Shown here: one piece after another, positions 17,679 to 27,064 of the stretch
How positions within the stretch are numbered: position 1 is the first letter of the stretch
Layout: the number at the start of each line of letters is the position of its first letter
NCBI RefSeq assembly: GCF_000300235.2
Contig: NZ_CP004388.1
Coordinates: forward strand, 1,345,501-1,409,500
From: Thalassospira xiamenensis M-5 = DSM 17429
GTDB lineage: Bacteria; Pseudomonadota; Alphaproteobacteria; Rhodospirillales; Thalassospiraceae
DNA length: 64,000 nt
Reading direction: 5' to 3'
Translations under genes and position numbers: made by a program
The notes under the pieces: generated by a model
Seen by the model: only the letters and a program-made list of their open reading frames with translations
The model's database searches: none
What the model was told of the DNA's origin: nothing

Positions 17679-17710
17679 ACCGCCTCGGTTTCGCCGCGGC
17701 GGTTTTTTTT
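17679..17710 (+). terminator. Riboswitch-linked intrinsic terminator before metN
   Basis: Stem ACCGCC-t-CGG with CCG-c-GGCGGT (17679-17702) followed by eight T residues (17703-17710), directly ahead of the metN ribosome site. It is well placed as the expression platform of the SAM-II riboswitch. An 8-nt segment before it (17669-17676) is the perfect complement of 17583-17590, a possible competing helix. Confidence 0.85.
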
Positions 17711-17733
17711 ATGTTCGGAAAAGGTTGGGATCC

Positions 17734-18540
17734 ATGATCAGGCTCTCGAACGTCCAGAAGACCTACCCCGCACGGCGCGGAAGCCCGGCGCATACCGCGC
17801 TTCATGGCATCGATCTTGATATCGCGGCCGGTGAAATCGTGGGGGTTATCGGTCGGTCCGGTGCGGGCAAATCCACGCTTATTCGTTGCATCAACCTGCT
17901 TGAAGTCCCGACATCAGGCAGCGTCATTGTCGATGGCACCGATGTCACGCAACTGGCGAAACGCGATCTGCCGCTGTTTCGCCGTCAGCTCGGTATGGTG
18001 TTCCAGCATTTCAATCTGCTGTCGTCACGCACGGTTTACGACAATATCGCCCTGCCGCTTGAACTGGCCGGGGCCAGCAAGGCCGACATTGCCGCGGCGG
18101 TTGATCCGTTGCTGCCGCTGGTCGGGCTTGAAGACAAGCGCGACCGTTATCCCGCCGAACTTTCCGGCGGCCAGAAACAGCGTGTCGGCATTGCGCGCGC
18201 GCTGTCAAGCAATCCCAAGGTCGTTCTGTGTGACGAGGTCACATCCGCCCTTGACCCGGAAACCACCCGCCAGATCCTCAGCCTCCTGCGTGACATCAAT
18301 AAACGCCTTGGCCTGACCATGGTGGTGATCACCCATGAAATGGCGGTGGTCAAACAGCTTTGCGACCGCGTGGCGGTCATGGATGGCGGCGTGATTGTCG
18401 AGGAAGGCAAGGTTGACGCGATTTTCGCCAATCCGACCCACGCCACGACGCAATCGCTTCTGGCCGATGAATTCCTTGATTACCCGGCGCGGCCGGCTGC
18501 GACCGCGACTGTCGATACAACCACCGGGCAGGAGGCTTAA
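17734..18540 (+). CDS. metN: Methionine ABC transporter ATP-binding protein MetN
   Basis: A 268-residue ABC ATPase that powers D/L-methionine import with MetI and MetQ. Walker A is GRSGAGKST (about residues 42-50), the Q-loop region is [16 protein letters not shown], the signature is [15 protein letters not shown], and Walker B is [13 protein letters not shown]. The ATG at 17734 ([11 protein letters not shown]) is chosen over the TTG at 17725. At 268 residues it lacks the C-terminal NIL domain that in the roughly 343-residue E. coli MetN mediates inhibition by internal methionine, so control here may rest on the riboswitch. metI follows after 2 nt. Confidence 0.93.
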   Translation: MIRLSNVQKTYPARRGSPAHTALHGIDLDIAAGEIVGVIGRSGAGKSTLIRCINLLEVPTSGSVIVDGTDVTQLAKRDLPLFRRQLGMVFQHFNLLSSRTVYDNIALPLELAGASKADIAAAVDPLLPLVGLEDKRDRYPAELSGGQKQRVGIARALSSNPKVVLCDEVTSALDPETTRQILSLLRDINKRLGLTMVVITHEMAVVKQLCDRVAVMDGGVIVEEGKVDAIFANPTHATTQSLLADEFLDYPARPAATATVDTTTGQEA

Positions 18541-18542
18541 TC

Positions 18543-19202
18543 ATGTTTGCAACACTTGCACCGATCCTGCTTCAGGCAACGCTTGAAACCTTTGCGATGG
18601 TGATATCCGCCCTTGCACTTGGCACCGCGTTCGGTCTGCCGCTTGGCGTTTTGCTGGCGACGTCTGGCCGGGGTGAACTGTTCGAAGCCCCGCTGTTTCA
18701 GAAATCCATCGGGCCGATTGTCAATGCCACCCGATCCGTACCCTTCATCATTCTGGCCGTCGCGATCATTCCGTTTACCCGCCTGATTGTCGGTACATCG
18801 ATTGGTACGTCGGCTGCCATCGTGCCACTGACCGTTGCGGCCATTCCGTTCATTGCCCGTATCATCGAAGGCGCGATCCGCGAAGTCGATGGCGGCCTTG
18901 TCGAAGCCGCCCAGGCGATGGGCGCCCGCCCGTTCCAAGTGGTGACCAAGGTGCTGTTGCCCGAAGCATTACCGGGCATCATTCACGGCCTGACCTTAAC
19001 CGCGGTCACCCTGATCGGGTATTCGGCGATGGTTGGCGCAGTGGGTGCCGGTGGCCTTGGCGATCTTGGCATTCGCTATGGTTATCAGCGTTTCCGCCCC
19101 GATGTGATGGCGGCGGTTGTCATCACCCTGATTGTGGTGGTGCAGATGGTGCAAAGCCTTGGCGACTGGATGGCGCGCAAGGCGGACAAGCGCAATATCT
19201 GA
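18543..19202 (+). CDS. metI: Methionine ABC transporter permease MetI
   Basis: A 219-residue inner-membrane permease with about five helices. The EAA loop that couples to the ATPase is visible as GLVEAAQAMGARPFQVVTKVLLPEALPGI (around residues 118-147). The N-terminal ILLQATLETFAMVISALALG and the RSVPFIILAVAIIPFTRLIVGTSIG segment are typical of MetI. It starts 2 nt after the metN stop and is followed 67 nt later by metQ, so the three genes form one riboswitch-controlled operon. Confidence 0.95.
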   Translation: MFATLAPILLQATLETFAMVISALALGTAFGLPLGVLLATSGRGELFEAPLFQKSIGPIVNATRSVPFIILAVAIIPFTRLIVGTSIGTSAAIVPLTVAAIPFIARIIEGAIREVDGGLVEAAQAMGARPFQVVTKVLLPEALPGIIHGLTLTAVTLIGYSAMVGAVGAGGLGDLGIRYGYQRFRPDVMAAVVITLIVVVQMVQSLGDWMARKADKRNI

Positions 19203-19269
19203 ACCCGTTTTCGTTTCTTTATCTTCTTTGAATTCCCGCAAAACACCACAGTAAACAAGGAGTTTTACC

Positions 19270-20070
19270 ATGCGGTTTCTGCTTAAACTGACGGCTGCTG
19301 CCGTTCTGACCGCCGCCCTGACCGGGCAGGCACTGGCGAACGAGAAAATCAAGATCGGCGTTACCCCCGGTGCGCACGAAGAAGTCATGGAAGAAGTCGT
19401 CAAAGTGGCGGCGACCAAGGGCCTTGATATCGAAATCGTCAGCTTCTCGGACTATGTCATTCCCAACCAGGCGCTTGATGATGGCGACCTTCAGGCCAAC
19501 AGTTTCCAGCACAAGCCCTATCTTGATAACCAGATCAAGGATCGCGGTTATGATCTTTCGGTGGTCGGCTATAACATCCTGACCCCGATGGGCATCTATT
19601 CGGACAAGATCAAGGATCTGAGCGAGCTTAAAGACGGTGCCGAAGTCGGGATTCCGAACGACCCGACCAATGGCGGTCGTGCGCTTCTGGTGCTGCAGTC
19701 CGAAGGCCTGATCAAGGTTGATCCGGCGGTTGGCCTTGTCGTCAGCCCGCTTGATGTCATCGAAAACCCGAAAAACATCAAATTCGTCGAACTTGATGCG
19801 GCACAGCTTCCCCGTTCGCTGGCTGATCTCGATGCCTCGGCGATCAACACCAACTACGCGCTTGAAGCCGGTCTGAACCCGATCAAGGATTCAATCGCGA
19901 TTGAAGGCAATGACAGCCCGTACGCCAACGTGATTGTCACCCGCACCCAGGACAAAGACGCGCCGTGGGTCAAAACGCTGGTTGAATCCTATCACGATGA
20001 TGCAATCCGTGAATTCATCGAAACCAAATATGAAGGCTCGGTCCTGCCGGTTTTCAAAATTTCTGAATAA
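19270..20070 (+). CDS. metQ: Methionine-binding protein MetQ (NlpA family)
   Basis: A 266-residue periplasmic binding protein. KIKIGVTPGAHEEVMEEV, then DYVIPNQALDDGDLQANSFQHKPYLD, and VGIPNDPTNGGRALLVLQ are hallmark stretches of the NlpA/MetQ family. The N-terminus is a signal peptide ending in GQALANE. There is no lipobox cysteine, unlike E. coli MetQ, so this one is probably a soluble periplasmic protein. AAGGAG 6 nt before the ATG is a strong ribosome site. A terminator follows 25 nt after the stop. Confidence 0.95.
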   Translation: MRFLLKLTAAAVLTAALTGQALANEKIKIGVTPGAHEEVMEEVVKVAATKGLDIEIVSFSDYVIPNQALDDGDLQANSFQHKPYLDNQIKDRGYDLSVVGYNILTPMGIYSDKIKDLSELKDGAEVGIPNDPTNGGRALLVLQSEGLIKVDPAVGLVVSPLDVIENPKNIKFVELDAAQLPRSLADLDASAINTNYALEAGLNPIKDSIAIEGNDSPYANVIVTRTQDKDAPWVKTLVESYHDDAIREFIETKYEGSVLPVFKISE

Positions 20071-20095
20071 TCCCCGCGATTATTCATAAAAAATT

Positions 20096-20130
20096 GCGCC
20101 CGCGCTCGGATCAAAGCGCGGGCGCTTTTG
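20096..20130 (+). terminator. Intrinsic terminator after metNIQ
   Basis: A perfect 11-bp stem GCGCCCGCGCT with AGCGCGGGCGC (8-nt loop) followed by TTTTGTTA ends the operon. Confidence 0.9.
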
Positions 20131-20226
20131 TTATGTGCAGGCATATGCACGATTTAACGCGTTTCAACCATATCGCTGATCGTCTACGACACCCGGTTTC
20201 TGATCTTCTCAGACATAAAAACCGGT

Positions 20227-23001
20227 TTAGTCCTGATTTCCTTTTGGTGGCTCTGGCGGCGCATTTTCAGCGATTTCCCCGTTCTCATGATCGTTTTCGG
20301 GGCTGGGGCCGTTTTGGCGTGCCAAAAGGCGCTGATAGAACAGCCCGATACAGATCAGAACGACGCCAAGCCCGATAAAGGACAGCGCCCGCCAGATACC
20401 TTCAAGGCCCGACATATCAAACAGGAACGCCTTGGCAACCGCCATAAAGACAAAGGCCGCCGATGCCATGCGGACATGCAGCGATCCACGCCACAACCCA
20501 TAGGCCAAAAGCGCAATCCCAAAGCCCAGCCACGCCGCGGAATAGCTGTAAAGTTCCGGCGATGTCCAGGGCTGATACATGCCGATATAACCGCCGTGGA
20601 AGAAATGGCGGATTTCAAAGGTGATCCAGCAAAAAGCCAGCAGGATCGACAGAACCCCCGCCGTCCGGCGATAGCTTTCCGGTTTGCCCCCCGAAAGCCG
20701 GGTCGCCAGAAGGCCGGTCAGGATCGCGGGCAGCAGATAGGCCGAAAGCAGCAGGTTAAAGAACAGGCCATTGCCGACAAACTCGCCACTCATCAACGGG
20801 TTGAGCAACAGCAGGTTCAGCATGCCGAGCATGAAGAACCCGGCAAAACCAAGCCCCAGAATGCACCGGGACATCACCGGGCTTGCCAGCGACCGGTCAA
20901 GCCGCTGCAAACCGATTGCCGCCGAAAGCGCCAGAAGGGATTGAAGGCTCCATTCCATCAGGGTATCGGGCACGGTATGGAAAATACCCTGATTGGTGGC
21001 GTGATGCAGGATCACCGCACCGGTCGCAAGGCTTGTGAAAATCGCAAGTCCTTCGAAAACAAGACGATGGCGCACATCACCCGATTGGCGAAGCATCCAG
21101 ACGCAGGCCCAGAATGCCATCGCCGGACCGCCATAGCCCCACAGCAATGCATTGAAAACCGGTGCGGTGCCAAGCTGATCAGCGGGAACAATGGTCGGCT
21201 GCCAGAAGATCGTCACAAGAACCAGACCGGCAATGCCAATCGCCGTCTTGGCAAGCCCCGGCAGGGGCCAGCGCCCGCCAACCCAAACGGTCGCAACCGC
21301 AAGGGCGGCAAGCCCCAGCGGCAGCCAGCCATCCCCCAGCAGGATGAACATCGCGGTGGCAATCATGCCGATGGTGCCCACCGTATAGGTGGCAAGCGCC
21401 CCATCCCGGCCATGTGCGGTGGCGGGCATTCTGCGGTCGATGATGCTTAAGGCACCAAGGAACCCTGCCGCCAGCGCAAGGGCAAAACCGCCAAAGAACA
21501 TATCGACATCAAGAATATCACTACGCCAGAGCGCAATCAGGAACAGCCCGATCGGGCCCGACACCCCGGCAACCGCCATAAACAGGCGGGCGGTGGAAAA
21601 TACCGCCCCGGCAAAGCCACCAAGACCAAGAATCAGGCCAAGCCCAAGCCCGGTCAGAAGGAAGGATTGCGTATCGGGCAGGACGGAAAATTTATCAATC
21701 GCATCGGTGATAATCGGCTGATCATACAGCAGCGGATCGATGGAAAGACGGATATCCCAACCCAGATAACCAATCAGTGCCAATACTGGCGCACCAAGTG
21801 CAACCGGCCCCAGAACCGGGAACAGGGCCGCCGTCGCCAGCAGCAGGGCCAACATGATCATCAGGGTCGCGGTGCCGGTCGCATCAAACCCGCTATGATG
21901 AAGCAGATAAATCACAAGCCAGCCATTCCCGGCGACCATAAGCGACGATTTCCAGTCTATGCGTTCGGGAATCCGGGCGGGATCGCGGGGGTAAATGCCA
22001 ATGGCATAGGTCGCAATCGCGGCCAGCAGAATGGCAATATCATAAACCGCAAGCGACGCCCCCATATCGGACGGGGCGGCAAAGGCCAGAAGATGGCCCC
22101 AGACAAAACCCGCAATCGCGGTTGTCATGGCAAACCAGTGCCAGCCACGCAATCGCGCAATGCCATAGCTGCCCGCCGTGATGATCAAACCATAAAAGGC
22201 CAGAACCCAGGGGGCGGGTTCACCCGACTGCACCATAAACGGCACGATGTAACTGGCCAGAAGCCCTGTCGATGCCACCAATGGCCCCTGCAAAAGCGAA
22301 AGTGCGAGCGTACCCAGCGCCACAAGCGCCATCAGGACAAAGGCCATCGCCGGGCCGATCATGCCATAAAGCATATGGGCCGAAAAAACCGTGGCAAAGG
22401 CCGTTGTTGTCCCCGCAAGGGTCAGAATGCCCGGAATATAACCGGCATTATTGCCGGTCTTGGCTGCAAGCAGGGCGGGCTGACGGCGAAGATATTCGCC
22501 ACTGCCAAACAGGGCCGCGGCAAACAGGGCCGCAAGCAGAATGCGCACCAGCGGGCTGAGTAGACCGGCCTCAATGGAATAATGCACAAGGAAAATGCCG
22601 CCAAACACCAGCGCGATGCCGCCAATCCACACCGCCCAGCGCGTGCCGATCTTTTCTTCAAAGCCGATGGCGCGTTTGGGGGCTGCTTGCGGCACGGTGC
22701 GTTGTGGTCTTGGCGCGACCGCCGCAGGTTTTGCTGGGTGGGCGGGTGTGTCGGTCTTGGCCGGTTTTGCCTGATCAGCAGGATCAGCCGCGTCGGCTTT
22801 TGCCGTTTTATCCGGTTGGGCCGCAGCAGGTGTGACCGAAGGAGCCGGAGGCACCGACAGACCGGCTTTCAAAAGCCCGATCTGTTGTTCCAGCATTTGC
22901 AGTTTCTGTTTGAAACCGCGTATCCGGAAAAAAGCGATGATGCCCATGATCGCGCCGACCAATATGGTCAGGCTGAAGACACCTGTGAAAAACAGCTCCA
23001 T
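20227..23001 (-). CDS. DUF2339 family polytopic membrane protein
   Basis: A 924-residue protein starting at MELFFTGVFSLTILVGAIMG, chosen because AGAGGATT sits just before the ATG at 23001; the frame stays open to 23067. One N-terminal helix is followed by a short coiled-coil (FKQKLQMLEQQIGLLKAG), an A/P/K-rich linker to about residue 110, the family motif EEKIGTRWAVWIGGIALVFGGIFLVHYSIE, and then some 25 membrane helices. The C-terminal RMASAAFVFMAVAKAFLFDMSGLEG also fits DUF2339. The function of the family is unknown. It converges with metQ, and no partner gene is evident. Confidence 0.9.
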   Translation of the reverse strand: MELFFTGVFSLTILVGAIMGIIAFFRIRGFKQKLQMLEQQIGLLKAGLSVPPAPSVTPAAAQPDKTAKADAADPADQAKPAKTDTPAHPAKPAAVAPRPQRTVPQAAPKRAIGFEEKIGTRWAVWIGGIALVFGGIFLVHYSIEAGLLSPLVRILLAALFAAALFGSGEYLRRQPALLAAKTGNNAGYIPGILTLAGTTTAFATVFSAHMLYGMIGPAMAFVLMALVALGTLALSLLQGPLVASTGLLASYIVPFMVQSGEPAPWVLAFYGLIITAGSYGIARLRGWHWFAMTTAIAGFVWGHLLAFAAPSDMGASLAVYDIAILLAAIATYAIGIYPRDPARIPERIDWKSSLMVAGNGWLVIYLLHHSGFDATGTATLMIMLALLLATAALFPVLGPVALGAPVLALIGYLGWDIRLSIDPLLYDQPIITDAIDKFSVLPDTQSFLLTGLGLGLILGLGGFAGAVFSTARLFMAVAGVSGPIGLFLIALWRSDILDVDMFFGGFALALAAGFLGALSIIDRRMPATAHGRDGALATYTVGTIGMIATAMFILLGDGWLPLGLAALAVATVWVGGRWPLPGLAKTAIGIAGLVLVTIFWQPTIVPADQLGTAPVFNALLWGYGGPAMAFWACVWMLRQSGDVRHRLVFEGLAIFTSLATGAVILHHATNQGIFHTVPDTLMEWSLQSLLALSAAIGLQRLDRSLASPVMSRCILGLGFAGFFMLGMLNLLLLNPLMSGEFVGNGLFFNLLLSAYLLPAILTGLLATRLSGGKPESYRRTAGVLSILLAFCWITFEIRHFFHGGYIGMYQPWTSPELYSYSAAWLGFGIALLAYGLWRGSLHVRMASAAFVFMAVAKAFLFDMSGLEGIWRALSFIGLGVVLICIGLFYQRLLARQNGPSPENDHENGEIAENAPPEPPKGNQD

Positions 23002-23148
23002 GTAATCCTCTTTTTCGCATTGCTCGTGCGGGGGCGGATTTTTATCCGCGATTATTTCCGCCATCATAGCGCGAAAAAGCGAATTGTCTTGTCTTTACAG
23101 GAGTGTATGGGATTGCGCCAGGTTTGGCCGCGGCAGAGGGATATTCAT

Positions 23149-23189
23149 GGGTATTGCCCCGCAACACCGACAAGGGGGAGGCAATACCC
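23149..23189. repeat. Inverted repeat between DUF899 and DUF2339 genes
   Basis: GGGTATTGCC (23149-23158) and GGCAATACCC (23180-23189) form a perfect 10-bp inverted repeat with a 21-nt spacer, downstream of the DUF899 stop. There is no T-tract on either strand. It could be a weak terminator, an operator for DUF2339 or a transcript-stabilising hairpin. Confidence 0.5.
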
Positions 23190-23215
23190 GTAAGGCAAAT
23201 GTCAGAGCAGCCTGA

Positions 23216-23947
23216 TCAGTGACAGCAGGAATGCACGGGTTGGTATTCCTCGTACTGATCATGCAGCTTGACCCAGTCCATCACCCCGTCCTCGTTACGG
23301 CCAAAGGGCGTCATGTCAAGGAAGGCGTGCGCCCCGATCAGGGCATCACCGGCGCGCGCATAACTGGAATAGGTGTGGAAAATCTCGCCGCTGTCGGGAT
23401 CGCGGACAAAGACGCTTTCGCCGTGAAGGTCTTCCATCTTGCCGGTATAGGGCGCGTAGTTATAGGTCGCGGTGCCGGTCTTGACGTCATCAGGGCGAAA
23501 CGACGCATCGAAATCGTAATTGAAATCCGATCCTGCCGAAGAAAACCAGGGGAAGTTCCAGCCCATCCGTTTCTTGAAATCCTGAAATTCCGCAAGCGGG
23601 GCCCGCGAAACGACCGCGAGTGTCACGTCATGATGTTTGAGATGCAGGTTGGCACCGTCAAAATGATCGGCAAGGAACGAACAGCCCACACAGCCCTCTT
23701 TCCAGCCGGGGCCAAACATGAAGTGATAGACAATAAGCTGGTTGCGGCCATCAAACAGATCGGCGAGCGATTTTTCACCGTCCGGCGTGTCAAAGACATA
23801 ATCCTTGTCCACCCGCACCCATGGCAGGGAACGGCGTTCCTCGCACAGGCGGTCATAGGCACGCATATGTTCCTTTTCCCTTGCAAGATGCGCCTTGCGG
23901 GCATCAAGCCATTCCGCGCGAGAGACGATTTCGGGGCGTTTCATCAT
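23216..23947 (-). CDS. DUF899 (thioredoxin-like fold) protein
   Basis: A 243-residue protein of the DUF899 family, which has a thioredoxin-like fold without proven activity. Visible hallmarks are EIVSREWL-like start, HMRAYDRLCEERRSLPWVRVDKDYVF, LIVYHFMFGPGWKEGCVGCSFLADH, and FNYDFDASF. C-G-C in the GCVGCSF motif occupies the place of the thioredoxin redox motif. Two ATGs stand in tandem (23947 and 23944) after AAGGAG; the second has the better spacing. It is a single-gene unit, and its role is unknown. Confidence 0.85.
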   Translation of the reverse strand: MMKRPEIVSRAEWLDARKAHLAREKEHMRAYDRLCEERRSLPWVRVDKDYVFDTPDGEKSLADLFDGRNQLIVYHFMFGPGWKEGCVGCSFLADHFDGANLHLKHHDVTLAVVSRAPLAEFQDFKKRMGWNFPWFSSAGSDFNYDFDASFRPDDVKTGTATYNYAPYTGKMEDLHGESVFVRDPDSGEIFHTYSSYARAGDALIGAHAFLDMTPFGRNEDGVMDWVKLHDQYEEYQPVHSCCH

Positions 23948-24097
23948 ATTCTCCTTGTTGATCGGTTGGCGCGCTGATCAAAAGGCAATGCAAATACGTG
24001 TCGTCCGGGAAATGGGCGGGCAATTCAAGCAGCATCAGGCACCGATCAGGGGGCAAGGCCGTTTTACCGGCAATATGTCCGCCCAATCGGATCTGAC

Positions 24098-24793
24098 TTA
24101 CATTCCCTCGCAGGCCTGTTTTTGCATCTCAGCGGCAGTGCCGGTTTTGTGATTGCAGTTGGCATAGGCAAAGTTGTCGGTACGGCGTGACGCATCGGGT
24201 GTACCATGGTCCCATAGATTGCGTTTAAGCGACCAGTCGACCTTTGCGGTGCCGCATTCGGTGGTCCATTCGGTGGTAAATTCGGGGGAATTTTCCGACC
24301 CATGGCGTTCTGCCACGACTTCGGCCCCGAACCAGTCAGCCAGACGGGCAATGCGTTTATTGTCGCTGGCCGTAACGCCCATGATCGACGCAAGATCAAG
24401 CTCGCGGAAACCAAAGGCGATCATCATCGTGCTGGCCTCGATGGCGGCGCGGTAACGCCCCCAATGGGTCGGTGACAGCTCGATCCCGAAAATCGCGCTA
24501 TCCACCGGCAGGTCCTTGCCTCGCAGGCCGACACAGCCAAGCAGATCGCCCGACGATTTATCAAAAATCCCGACCTGAAAATTGCGCCGCGGCTGTTCTT
24601 CCTGCCATGCAAGGAACCGGTCAAACAGCGCATTGCTGCTGGCGCGCGTGCTGTCGTTATCAGCATTACCGTAAAGGGCGCGATACCGTTCATCCATCTG
24701 ATAGGCGACAAACGCCGCCCGATCCGAGGGCGTGAAATCGCGCAGGATGAAACGCTTGCTTTCAAGTCTTGGGGGGAGTTCCGGACTTCGCAT
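24098..24793 (-). CDS. RimJ/RimL-type GNAT acetyltransferase
   Basis: A 231-residue acetyltransferase beginning MRSPELPPRLESKRFILRDFTPSDRAAF, the usual RimJ/RimL N-terminus. Motif A is replaced by IELSPTHWGRYRAAIEASTMMIAFGFRELDLASIMGVT, with the glycine loop much reduced, and ASDNKRIARLADWFGAEVV is the family's C-terminal segment. The last 30 residues are a hydrophilic tail not typical of the family. It starts 5 nt after the stop of the MFS gene at 24799, so the two are likely co-transcribed. The acceptor is unknown. Confidence 0.8.
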   Translation of the reverse strand: MRSPELPPRLESKRFILRDFTPSDRAAFVAYQMDERYRALYGNADNDSTRASSNALFDRFLAWQEEQPRRNFQVGIFDKSSGDLLGCVGLRGKDLPVDSAIFGIELSPTHWGRYRAAIEASTMMIAFGFRELDLASIMGVTASDNKRIARLADWFGAEVVAERHGSENSPEFTTEWTTECGTAKVDWSLKRNLWDHGTPDASRRTDNFAYANCNHKTGTAAEMQKQACEGM

Positions 24794-24798
24794 TGTGA

Positions 24799-26448
24799 TT
24801 ACTCCACATTTCCGGTGGCGCAGGCCGCCTGTTTGATGGCCGGGTCGTAAGGGGTATCGCCATTTACCCCATCGGTCCCATCATCGTTATTTGTGTCACA
24901 ATGTACATCGCGCAACGCGAACAGGGTGCCAATCGCCGATAAAACCATCAAAATTGTGCAGATAATCGAAATAACCTGTAAACCGTCCGTAAAGGCCGCG
25001 CGCGCCAGTGGCAAAATATCCGATGATATTGCCGCAGGCAGATCATGCAGCGCATTGACCGCCCCGCCAAGGGTGCTGCGGATGGCGTCTGCGGCCTCGT
25101 TCCCGATCCCGGTCGGTACGGCTTCGATCATGACATCGCGATAGATCGCGGTGCCGACACTGCCCAGAATGGCAATGCCAAGCGCCCCGCCAAGCTCCGC
25201 ACTTGTTTCCGACATCGCGGCGGCCGATCCAGCCCGATCAGACGGGGCCGATGCCACCACCATATCCGTACAGATCATCGCAACCGGCGTAATGCCAAGC
25301 GAGAAGATCGTCGCACCGGCCACAAGAACATAAAGGCTGACGACGCTGCCCGGCCATGACAGCATGCCAAAGCCAGCCGCGGTCAGGATCAGGGCACCGG
25401 TCATCACCTGTCCCGGTTTGAACCGGCCCATAAGGACCGGCGCCCCCATCGAGCCGACAATACCGGCGACAGTTGCGGGCAACATCGAAAGCCCGGCCTG
25501 GATCGGGGTAAGGCCGATGACCAGTTGCAGGGCCTGGGACAGGAACAGGAAATAAGCCATCCCGGCAAAGATCACCGCGGTCTGAATGACGATGGGAAGT
25601 GCGATGGTCTTCTGTTTGAGCAGATCAAGATCCAGCAGCGGATCGGCAAGCTTGCGCTGACGGCGGATGAAAACCCATGCGCCAAGCAGGCCAAAGACAA
25701 GGGCAGAAAGGGCATCACTGCCAAAGCCATAGGCAGCAATGACCTTGACCCCGTAAATGATTGCCAGCACCGAGCCAAGCGAAAGCGCGGCACTGAACAG
25801 GTCAAGCCGGCCAAAGCTTTTGGCCTTGTGTTCGGGAAGCAGGATCGGAGCGACAATCAGCAAAAGCCCCATCACCGGCACATTGAGCAGGAAAACAGCG
25901 CCCCACCAGAAATAGCTGAGAACAAGCCCGCCCAGAAGCGGCCCGGCAGCCGTGCCGACCATAAAGGTCGTCATCCATGCGGCAATGGCAAAGGACCGTT
26001 CCTTGTCATTGTGAAACATCGACCGGATCAGCGACAGGGTAGAGGGCATAAGCGTCGCCCCGGCAATGCCCAGAACCCCACGGGCAAAAATCAGCATTTC
26101 GGGCGTATCGGAAAAGGCCGCAAGCACGGAGGCCGCGCCAAAGCAGCCACCGCCGATCATCAGCAATTTGCGCCGACCGATCCGGTCACCCAGTGTCCCC
26201 ATGGTGATCAGCGACCCGGCAATGAAAAAGCCATAGATATCAACAATCCACAGCAACTGGTCACTCGTCGGGTTAAGGCTTGCGGTCAGGGCCGGTACGG
26301 CAAGATGCAGAACCGTCATATCCATCGCGATCAGAAGGCACGGCAGGGTCAGCACCAGAAGGCCGATCCATTCGCGGCGGGTGGCCTTGTTGTCGGTCTG
26401 GGCGGTATCGTCGGTTGGTGACGCGACGGGGGTGTTCGGGGCGCTCAT
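24799..26448 (-). CDS. DHA2-family MFS efflux transporter (SmvA/QacA-like, 14 TM)
   Basis: A 549-residue 14-TM drug:proton antiporter. DHA2 hallmarks are IAMDMTVLHLAVPALTASLNPTSDQLLWIVDIYGF, the A-motif GTLGDRIGRRKLLMIGG, and the motif C-like AGPLLGGLVLSYFWWGAVFLLNVP. The acidic D in AMDMTVLH is the TM1 residue important in SmvA and QacA for cationic biocides. So quaternary ammonium or dye efflux is plausible by family. The last 30 residues are an acidic cytoplasmic tail. It is probably the first gene of a two-gene unit with the downstream GNAT gene. No dedicated regulator is adjacent. Confidence 0.85.
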   Translation of the reverse strand: MSAPNTPVASPTDDTAQTDNKATRREWIGLLVLTLPCLLIAMDMTVLHLAVPALTASLNPTSDQLLWIVDIYGFFIAGSLITMGTLGDRIGRRKLLMIGGGCFGAASVLAAFSDTPEMLIFARGVLGIAGATLMPSTLSLIRSMFHNDKERSFAIAAWMTTFMVGTAAGPLLGGLVLSYFWWGAVFLLNVPVMGLLLIVAPILLPEHKAKSFGRLDLFSAALSLGSVLAIIYGVKVIAAYGFGSDALSALVFGLLGAWVFIRRQRKLADPLLDLDLLKQKTIALPIVIQTAVIFAGMAYFLFLSQALQLVIGLTPIQAGLSMLPATVAGIVGSMGAPVLMGRFKPGQVMTGALILTAAGFGMLSWPGSVVSLYVLVAGATIFSLGITPVAMICTDMVVASAPSDRAGSAAAMSETSAELGGALGIAILGSVGTAIYRDVMIEAVPTGIGNEAADAIRSTLGGAVNALHDLPAAISSDILPLARAAFTDGLQVISIICTILMVLSAIGTLFALRDVHCDTNNDDGTDGVNGDTPYDPAIKQAACATGNVE

Positions 26449-26587
26449 GTCTTGTGTTTCCAGTATTTCTTATGGTGGCGCAGGCCGCAATGGATTGGGG
26501 CATCGCGGAATTTATTCTGCGCTCGTTATTCGGGGCGATGTTGGGACCTTAACCGTGGTTGAGGTCAAGACTGCAATCGGGGCAAAT

Positions 26588-27058
26588 TCATGCCGAGGTG
26601 CAACCCGAAGTACAACAGACTTCGAGCTTGTCGAGGGCGCTGCTCCATCCTTCCTGATGTCCATCACGCGCAGCCTCGTCAAAGAACTGCGTGTGATGGA
26701 GGGTTAATATGGTCGCCGCCCCGCGATCCTCGGCCACAAAGGTCAGGGTCACATGCGATTTGCGTTCGGGCATTGTGATCCATTGCCAGGAAAAGGACAG
26801 CTTTGCATCGGTTTCAACCGCATCATAGGTGCCGCTGACATCGTGGATTTCACCATCGGGCCCCGGTTCCTTGAAACGGATGCGAAAGGTGCCGCCGATT
26901 TTTGCATCGATGCTGGCATCAATCATCTCGCAACCTTCTGGTCCCCACCATCTGGCGAGTTTCTCGGGCTGGGTCCATGCGGCGTAAACCTTTGCCGGTG
27001 GGGCGGCAATCCGGCGCCGGATCATCAGGCTCGGCTTGTCTGGTATTGTATCGGGCAT
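26588..27058 (-). CDS. SRPBCC / AHSA1-family protein
   Basis: A 156-residue START-like protein of the activator-of-Hsp90-ATPase (AHSA1) group. RRIAAPPAKVYAAWTQPEKLARWWGPEGC and the C-terminal TLHHTQFFDEAARDGHQEGWSSALDKLE are classic for the family; these small proteins bind hydrophobic ligands in a cavity. It starts 6 nt after the stop of an ArsR-type regulator. This regulator/AHSA1 pairing is common in soil and marine bacteria, but its ligand is not known. Confidence 0.88.
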   Translation of the reverse strand: MPDTIPDKPSLMIRRRIAAPPAKVYAAWTQPEKLARWWGPEGCEMIDASIDAKIGGTFRIRFKEPGPDGEIHDVSGTYDAVETDAKLSFSWQWITMPERKSHVTLTFVAEDRGAATILTLHHTQFFDEAARDGHQEGWSSALDKLEVCCTSGCTSA

Positions 27059-27064
27059 CAGTCC

